From assembly GCA_902729315.2 (NCBI GenBank), contig LR746272.1, positions 12,201,827 through 12,265,826 of the forward strand: 64,000 bases of DNA. The letters run 5' to 3'. Made by a program: the position numbers and the translations under genes. Of this stretch, positions 57,570-64,000 are shown in pieces. The notes beneath the pieces are model-generated. The model ran no database searches. It had not been told where the DNA came from and saw nothing but the letters and a program-made list of their open reading frames with translations. This DNA comes from Spirodela intermedia (lineage: Eukaryota > Streptophyta > Magnoliopsida > Alismatales > Araceae). The first letter of the stretch is position 1, and every line of letters starts with the position of its first letter.

Positions 57570-59405
57570 TTAGCCCACTTCGATTAGGAGGCCCAATCCA
57601 TGAGCCACGCTGTAAATCTCGTCCGACCGCGGGTGGGACGTGTCTCCGACAAGGAACACGTGGACCGAGTCATCCACCTCCACCCAGCTGTTGGCAGCCG
57701 TCTTCTGAACTCGCTTCTCCTTCATGGTTCCCCTCGTGGTGAACGCGTCCGCCCATCTCCCCGCGCCGGCGTAGAGATTGGAGAGTACGACGTAGTTGGC
57801 GGAGTTATCGGGCTCCAGAACGAGGAGCCTCTGCGCGCAAAGCTCGGCGAGCTCGACGTTGCAGCGGAGCCGGCAGGCGCTCAGCAGGGTTCCCCAGATG
57901 ACGACGTTGGGTTCCACCTCCATCTCCGCCACGAAGCCGAAGGCCTCTTCCAGTCTTCCGGACTTGCAGAGAAGATCCACCACGCAGGCGCAGTGCTCGA
58001 CGCTCGGCGCGACGTGATGATCCGCCTTCATGCTGTCGAAGATGGCGAGGCCCTCCTCGACGAGACCCCCGTGTGTGCAGGCCGTTAGCAGGCCCACGAA
58101 GGTCACCTCATTGGGCTCCACGCCGGCTGCGTGCTTCATCCGTCGGAACATGTCGAGCGCCTCCGCCGATAGGCCATTGAAGGCCAGGCCAGCGATCATG
58201 GAGTTCCAGGTGACGACGTCCTTCTCGGGCATCTCGTCGAAGATCCGGCGGGCCCTCTGGATGTTGCCGCACTTGGCGTTCATGTCCACCAGGGCGGAGC
58301 CAACGAAGACGCCGGCGGCGAGGCCTCGGGCCTCGACGTAGTTGCCGATGGCTTCGCCGGCGTCGACGGAGCCCAGCTGGCCGCAGGCGGAGAGGACGCT
58401 CACGAGGGTGACCTCGTTGGGCTGGACGTTCTGGGAACTCATTTGCTGGAACAGATGCAGGGCTTCCTCCGGCCTGCCGTTCTGGGCGTAGCCGGCGATC
58501 ATGGCGCTCCAGGCGACGACGTCTCGGCGGTGCATCGCGTCGAACTCGCACCGGGCCTCGTCGACGGCTCCACACTTGACGTACATCTCCAAGATGGCGG
58601 TGCTAACGATCAGATCCCGGCGCAGGTTGTGATCTTTGATCAGGTTCATCACCTTCAAGCCCGAGGCAATGTCGCCGAGCTTTGCACAGATGGACAGCGC
58701 CGAGACGAGGGTGGTTTCGGTGGGGGCAACAGCACCGCCCTCAGAGAGCATCCTCTCGAACAGCTTCAGCCCCTCCACGGGATTCCCGTTGTGGCCATAG
58801 CAGGAGATAATCGAATTCCAGGAGACCACGGTCCTCTCCGCCATTTCGTCAAACAGCCGGCGAGCGGCCGCTACATCGCCGGCCTTGGAGTAGCCGGATA
58901 TGAGCGAGTTGTAGGTGACGGGGTCCTTCGCGGTGATCCCAGAGAAAACCCGCCGGGCGGAGCCAAGATCGCCGGTCTTGGAGTAGAAATTGATTAGGGC
59001 GCTCTGCACGAAGTCGTTGGAGGAGACGCCGCGCTTGATGGCGAGGCAGTGCAGAGGCCTACCGGCATCGGAGAGGCCGAGCTGCGCGCAGGCCTTGAAG
59101 ACGGCCGGAAAGGAGAAGAACTCCACCGGGAAGTGCCGGCGGTGGGCAGAGAAGAAGGCCTCCGCCGCGTCGGCGTGCCGGGAGAGCTTGGAGCAGCAGC
59201 TCACAAGGGCGTCGGCGGCGCCCGGTGCCGGTAGGGGCAATGCGTCGAAGAGCTGGCGGGCGTAGTCGGCGGCGAAGGAGTTGCAGGTGCACTTGAGGAG
59301 CTGCGGGGCGAGGTCGGGGAATCCGGTGACGGTGAGGGCGTGGGCCTGCTTCAGCTGAGGCGGCGGAAGGCTGTCCTGGATTAGGGCGGCGAGGAGCCTC
59401 TTCAT
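57570..59405 (-). CDS. PPR protein, PLS class with E/E+ tail, 611 aa, intronless
   Basis: An organelle-targeted RNA-binding PPR protein. PLS proteins with E domains usually specify C-to-U editing sites and recruit a DYW-type deaminase in trans. From about residue 35, repeats alternate in length, with motifs such as VSWNSIISCYGHNG, VAWSAMIAGYAQNG and VTWNSMIAGLAFNG, which is the PLS pattern. The C-terminal E region contains VEPNVVIWGTLLSACR and NYVVLSNLYAGAGRW. The E+ segment has NSWVEVDDSVHVFLVGDTSHP. The protein stops soon after, so no DYW deaminase domain is present. The start at the first ATG fits the typical short N-terminus. Coding DNA is very GC-rich, unlike the first PPR gene in this window. 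The editing target is unknown. Confidence 0.94.
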   Translation of the reverse strand: MKRLLAALIQDSLPPPQLKQAHALTVTGFPDLAPQLLKCTCNSFAADYARQLFDALPLPAPGAADALVSCCSKLSRHADAAEAFFSAHRRHFPVEFFSFPAVFKACAQLGLSDAGRPLHCLAIKRGVSSNDFVQSALINFYSKTGDLGSARRVFSGITAKDPVTYNSLISGYSKAGDVAAARRLFDEMAERTVVSWNSIISCYGHNGNPVEGLKLFERMLSEGGAVAPTETTLVSALSICAKLGDIASGLKVMNLIKDHNLRRDLIVSTAILEMYVKCGAVDEARCEFDAMHRRDVVAWSAMIAGYAQNGRPEEALHLFQQMSSQNVQPNEVTLVSVLSACGQLGSVDAGEAIGNYVEARGLAAGVFVGSALVDMNAKCGNIQRARRIFDEMPEKDVVTWNSMIAGLAFNGLSAEALDMFRRMKHAAGVEPNEVTFVGLLTACTHGGLVEEGLAIFDSMKADHHVAPSVEHCACVVDLLCKSGRLEEAFGFVAEMEVEPNVVIWGTLLSACRLRCNVELAELCAQRLLVLEPDNSANYVVLSNLYAGAGRWADAFTTRGTMKEKRVQKTAANSWVEVDDSVHVFLVGDTSHPRSDEIYSVAHGLGLLIEVG

Positions 59406-60586
59406 GGCTCGCCGTCAAGCACCCACGCGGCATAGCTTCTCCGGCGAGAGGAGGGTACGAGCCGAAACAGACCTTTTGCGGCCGCCTGTGGTCTTCCAGC
59501 ACAGAGGAATTTATCTACCTGGAGGATCCATTTCTTAAGTGCCTCAGGGCCCATTTAAGATGATCGGGCCAGGCCCGGGATTCCAAAGACCCACATTAGG
59601 CCGGGCCCGTCCATGTCTCCCGCCCATCTCATTTTCCAGAGAAGCCATAAAAAATCAATCACTGCATGCAGTAACGATACTCAAATCCGAGGAAGAAACC
59701 CATTTTCAGGCAAGAACGCAAGAACAGCCGCAAATGAAGGATGAACACCAGAGTTCGATTAGACACCATTAAATAATGTAAACAGACGCATGGCGGAACA
59801 AGGTCAAAGGCCTTTGAACTATACACGGACAGAACTCCAGACTCCCATTATACACCAGCTAAGGGTTCAAATTTAGCCACGTATATACATCCATAAGTGA
59901 GAAGATCAAACCCAAGACCAGACTGTCGATGAACCCTCGAAATTCACGGCTGTGATCGCCCTTGGGAGTCGAGATTATCGTAAAGTCAACGCCTCCACTC
60001 CGCTTGGACGGGCTTATCTGATAGAAAGAATCAAGATGGCGTGTAAGGGTCCAGATCAACGTATTTCCAAGTTCAAAAATAAAAATACAAATAAAAATAA
60101 AAGGGCCTTGTACAATCTAATTTTTTTTCCTCACCCAATCAATACATGCAAGTTTAAACCCAGAATAAGATGACATCCAATATCCGACAGTGTTAATTCA
60201 GAGATGAATAACAACAAGAATATATTTTTGAAAAAAAATATTTATTTGGGATTTCGTGCATGATTATCTAAGAATAGATAAAACGAATTCGTTCCGATCA
60301 CCAAGTTTAATCTTTATGATGGAAATGCACGTAGTTTGCAGAGCAGCTTTCATGAGAGGATATAAATAAAAAGCTCGAGCAGTAGAAAAAAAGAAAATTA
60401 GAGGCATCAGGGGAGGCCTGATTTGCAGCATACAAGTCAACTACGAGCACTTATTTCTTCATTTTAGGATAAAGACAGCCAGTGAGCAAAAGAAGGCTAT
60501 GAACTACGATGAAAACACGATGATGGTGCAGGGAAACCACAAGGATAGGTAAATCGCAATGCTCCAGGGAGAAGAACAGAGTCGGA
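59406..60586. other. PPR promoter and 3' flank of the IQD gene
   Basis: The first 200 bp carry GGGCC-type motifs and likely include the PPR promoter. From 59640 on the sequence is AT-rich, with no exon or repeat that I can support. The right end should be the IQD 3' UTR. Confidence 0.45.
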
Positions 60587-63051
60587 TCAATACTGACCAT
60601 TGCCATCTCGAGAAGACAAAAGGGATCTGTCGCTCCTGAGGGCTCCCTTCCCACTTGTCTGAACTGGTCTCTGAGTCCGCGGAGATACGGAGTTGAGCTT
60701 TCCATTAATGGAAGATGGCAGAGAATGACGCCGAGTGAAACCCGTCTTGTCAGCTTCATCCGTCCCAATTCTTGGCGAGTTCTGTGCACGCAATTTGGCC
60801 TTTGCGGATTCAGTAGCAGCCATATAACTGGGCAGTTTTGGAGTGTTCTGTACCCCGTTTTCAGGGTAATCCGGCTTGGCAGAAAACGAAGCCCTCCTCT
60901 TGCCGGTCTTGTGGTTCTCTTCAGACGCTTCCTCCTCAGCGCTCAACTCCCCATTCGCATGTGTAGATCTCTCAACTTTCCCAAGGTTTGGCAACGAATT
61001 TGACTCAGGCGCATTATGATTCTCCACTGTTGCATCAGCTACTTCGTCTATCAAAGGCGGGAATGAAATTGCTTCGACATTCCGAGAAATCTTTGTATCC
61101 ACAGCATCTTTCTTCACGCTTTCGGCGGTATCCTTGGCATTCCGATCGACATCCCCGTTTAAGACCTTCCGGACGCTATGCTTCGTGGTGCCCACTACAG
61201 TCGCAGCAGTACCCAGTGACAGGTTCACAAGACCCGTCTGCAATTTCTCTGAACCATTCTCAAGACCCTGCTCAAGGATGTCAGATGAGTTTGAAACCCT
61301 CTGCACACTCCGCTTCGGTTTCTCTGTTTCAATCTCAGCTCGATCAGGACCCTCTGCCATGGAACTAGATACCTTTCTGAGGCTACGTTTCACTCTCTCG
61401 AGCTCTGATTGTGGATTTTCCGGCACAATGTCTGCTGGATAACTCGAAACTTTCCTGAGATTGCGTTTGGGTTTATCCAATTCAGAAGCCGAATTATTCA
61501 ACCCTGATTCAGCATTTGCTCCAAAATTCTTCCGCATGGTGCGTTTTGATCTACCTGACTCGGTTTCCATCGCATAACGCCTGCCTTGGGGCTTTGGATC
61601 AGCAATTTTCTTCGGCTGTGGAGGTGATTTCCAAAATACGGAAGATGTCCAACGATCCAGCCATCTCCATGCTGAATTGGGTTCCTCTGTGCCATACTGA
61701 AATCCCAAAGGCTTTGAACTAATTGATGAAGAGACGAGCTATAAGAAATTTAGAAAAAAAAAAAGGAACAAATTAGACAGGTTAAATTTAGACGAATTGA
61801 TTACTTTTGCAAGTCACAAACACATGAGTACCTTACGAACGAATGCATTATTAGAAACCTTCCCCTTGTTTGCCAACCCATTCACTCCCAAAGGGTCTGT
61901 GTGTCTACCAACCTGAGAAAAACTCAATTTAAAAACTTAATTCTGCATTAAATTAGATGAGGTAGAAAAGGAATGGCATTTCTGTTAGGAAATGACTAGG
62001 GGAAAAAATATATACGTCGACGTTACTTAAAAGAGACACACAAAACCATTAGGAAAATTCAGTTAAAATAAGGAATGCGGTATGAAATAATGATATCATT
62101 TCTGCTTCTAGAAGCTCAATAGAAATAAATAATATGAAACTCTCATGGAAACCGTAACCTAATACTCTCTGCAAAGTCACTCTCATAGATTTTGAGTCAG
62201 GGTCATTACTTAACCTTTGAACGATATGAGCTGCTTTTAACTTCAAAATTGATACTGCTCCTCGCTCTACAGCCACGGACAAGGGACTGCAACTTCACGA
62301 TTCCCCACATACAGTTAAGTGTCGCAAGAGCTTGTCTCCGGGTTAAGTGTCCACGAACAAGGGCCTGCAGTCTGATGATGCCTTTCAGCGCACAAAATGC
62401 CCTCCGAGCCTGCAGGAAAACTTAAGCATCAGTACTACATTCTTACTGATGTGAATGTGCATTTGATTAATGTGATTTATTAGGGTTCTCAAAGTTGACT
62501 GCAAGCAACCCCTTACATTTTTCTGAATCCTGGAAGAACAAAAATCTTGCTACTTTCTTTCATGACTAAGCGGGGTAAAAGTTGAACACAGTGACTTGTA
62601 GATGCAAGAGGCTAACTTTTACAAGGGTGTGGCAATTACATGTGGTGCTCATTAAAGAATGAGTAGATCAATAGAGCTGGAGAAGTACCATGCACGCATA
62701 CATTTCTACTCATGCATCATAAATAAAAGTAACACATTAATCTGAAACAGAATAGATCATTACCAGGTAACCCCTAAATGCTGCTTGCGCCTTTATTGCG
62801 GCTAGTTCTTCTCTAGATCTCTCAGAGTTAGTTGATGTGTTGACTGCTGGACAAACTGTTTCGCTCGAACCTTTTTGTTTGGATGACAGTATTTCCCCAC
62901 CACCGTGTAGATCAGATGGAGCACCCTTTTGTAGCTTCGGATTCATTCCATTCCCATCGGTGATATTGGGAGCTTGCTCTGAAGTAACTCCTGAATCTAT
63001 CGTCGAAGTGGGCCCTTTCTCCCCATTCCAATCCTTGCTGTTTGCAGCCTT
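60587..63051 (-). CDS. IQD: IQD (IQ67-domain) calmodulin-binding protein, 5'-partial
   Basis: A plant IQD scaffold that binds calmodulin and associates with microtubules or membranes. Visible exons in transcript order: 63051-62764, 62409-62215, 61912-61832, 61738-60587, all phase 0. The IQ67 domain spans the first junction. It has [13 protein letters not shown], then [20 protein letters not shown], then [17 protein letters not shown], with the intron at the position conserved in this family. The last exon is long and basic, with repeated motifs such as [11 protein letters not shown] and [10 protein letters not shown], and ends in [13 protein letters not shown]. The size suggests the IQD31/32-like group. 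The N-terminal exons (usually starting MGKS) are not found up to 64000, so the gene continues off the window. Confidence 0.92.
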
Positions 63052-64000
63052 CTTCAAAGAAAATTGAAATATAAGTTTAAATCTGAATGTCGAGGAGTAG
63101 ATAATGAGTTACGGGAGTACCCAGACGTAATGAATGCCATAACATTGTGAAAAACTCTAGATAAAAAGAAAAGAAACTGAGCGTAAAGAAAGTTAAAAGA
63201 AAATACTGAACCATGTAAATATCAATAAATTCACACCTCGTGACCTCAACTAATCCACACCTGAATTAAGACGGGATTATGCTTCTAAGCAGAATCCAAA
63301 ACCAGCTCACCAGTTCAATTTGTTAAAGAAATTCTAACCGTGTAAAACTGCTTTCCTTTACTTTACTCCCAGCAATCTGTTATGCGTCAAACAAGAAACC
63401 ATGCATGAGTTCATATACAAGCATCCATAAATGTGTTGATCAAATATGTGCTTAAATTATTCTTGACCTTAGATCCCGCGGCCAACATCCACAGTATAAA
63501 TTACCCTCTACATCATAGAAATTATTAGTGCTCAAAGAGTCTAAGGCCATCTGTCCTCAAGGAAGGCTTGCATAAGCATCTAGGAAACAACATACGAAAC
63601 CGGCCACATGCTGATTCCTATTCTCATAAATGTAATCAAACAAGACTCTGCAGGCAATGTGAATGTTTGCCTTCCTTATTTCACTCTGCCGCATATTCTA
63701 TCTGCAGTTGCACAGGCCTATAGTACGTGAAGTATTTACAGAATGACGAAATGCTCTACTTCATTGCTAGGCGGCTGATTAACCACCCACTTACCTCAGT
63801 GTCAACAGTTAGTCTACCACTTTTCCAAAAGCTACGATCACCAACCAGAGGAAAATCATGATATTTGAATCTTACAAGTTTTTCTTAGTCTGATAGTGTC
63901 TGAATGTGTGCATCCAACACATCACGAAGTTATACAATTTAGCAGGAATATTTTGATAATTGGTTAGCATTCAAGCTGAACAAGTTGTATACATCAAATC
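63052..64000. other. IQD intron (incomplete)
   Basis: AT-rich DNA upstream of the first visible IQD exon, with no candidate exon encoding the expected N-terminus. I take it as intron sequence running off the window. Confidence 0.5.

Noticed and set aside
58108-58997. Large plus- and minus-strand alternative frames within the second PPR gene
   Set aside because: They are shadows of GC-rich coding sequence. Only the 611-codon frame shows PPR repeats and the E/E+ tail.
7568-63051. The gene set considered as a functional or biosynthetic cluster
   Set aside because: The genes belong to unrelated families with separate promoters and differing orientations. Nothing ties them into one pathway.

Overview
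This is a nuclear DNA window from a flowering plant. The evidence is spliceosomal genes with GT-AG (and some GC-AG) introns, PPR, IQD, MCTP, RTM2-like HSP20 and pectate lyase families, and AT-rich introns full of (AG)n/(CT)n microsatellites. The intronless coding blocks (MCTP, second PPR) are strongly GC-rich against an AT-rich background, which suits a monocot or early-diverging angiosperm; I cannot name the species. Exon coordinates were worked out by hand from splice-site consensus, reading-frame continuity and remembered family conservation. For every spliced gene I closed, the exon lengths sum to a multiple of three.

Layout. 1-1691: no supported gene. 1692-4295 (-): 867-aa P-class PPR protein. 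5600-7560: a GC-rich island and a short tandem repeat. 7568-13041 (-): DUF1664 membrane/coiled-coil protein in 11 exons. It is divergent, across 422 bp, from 13464-15893 (+): short-form tRNase Z in 8 exons. 16624-20997 (-): a protein with DnaJ-like cysteine motifs, a NUMOD3-like segment and four CCHC zinc knuckles, with two GC-AG introns. 21219-22370: eight tandem units of about 143 bp. 22698-25766 (-): intronless MCTP/QUIRKY-type protein. 27491-28196 (-): RTM2-like HSP20 protein with a C-terminal membrane anchor. 29270-31810 (+): pectate lyase. 32160-39054 (-): SSRP1, the HMG-box subunit of FACT, 16 exons. 39780-52098 (-): YLPM1-like P-loop nuclear protein, 13 exons plus a possible in-frame cassette exon. 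53156-56481 (-): DUF1338 protein of the 2-oxoadipate dioxygenase / FLO7 family. 57570-59405 (-): E-class PPR protein. 60587 to about 63051 (-): IQD (IQ67-domain) calmodulin-binding protein, whose 5' end lies beyond the window.

The genes are unrelated housekeeping and developmental loci, not a pathway cluster. They fall into loose themes: organelle RNA metabolism (two PPRs, tRNase Z), chromatin and transcription (SSRP1, YLPM1-like), and membrane, cell-wall or Ca2+ signalling (MCTP, pectate lyase, IQD). I found no evidence for a new multi-gene system. The observations most worth checking are the GC-AG introns, the 93-bp in-frame cassette exon, the eight-unit tandem array, a 24-A run directly at a 3' splice site, and the modular zinc-finger protein.
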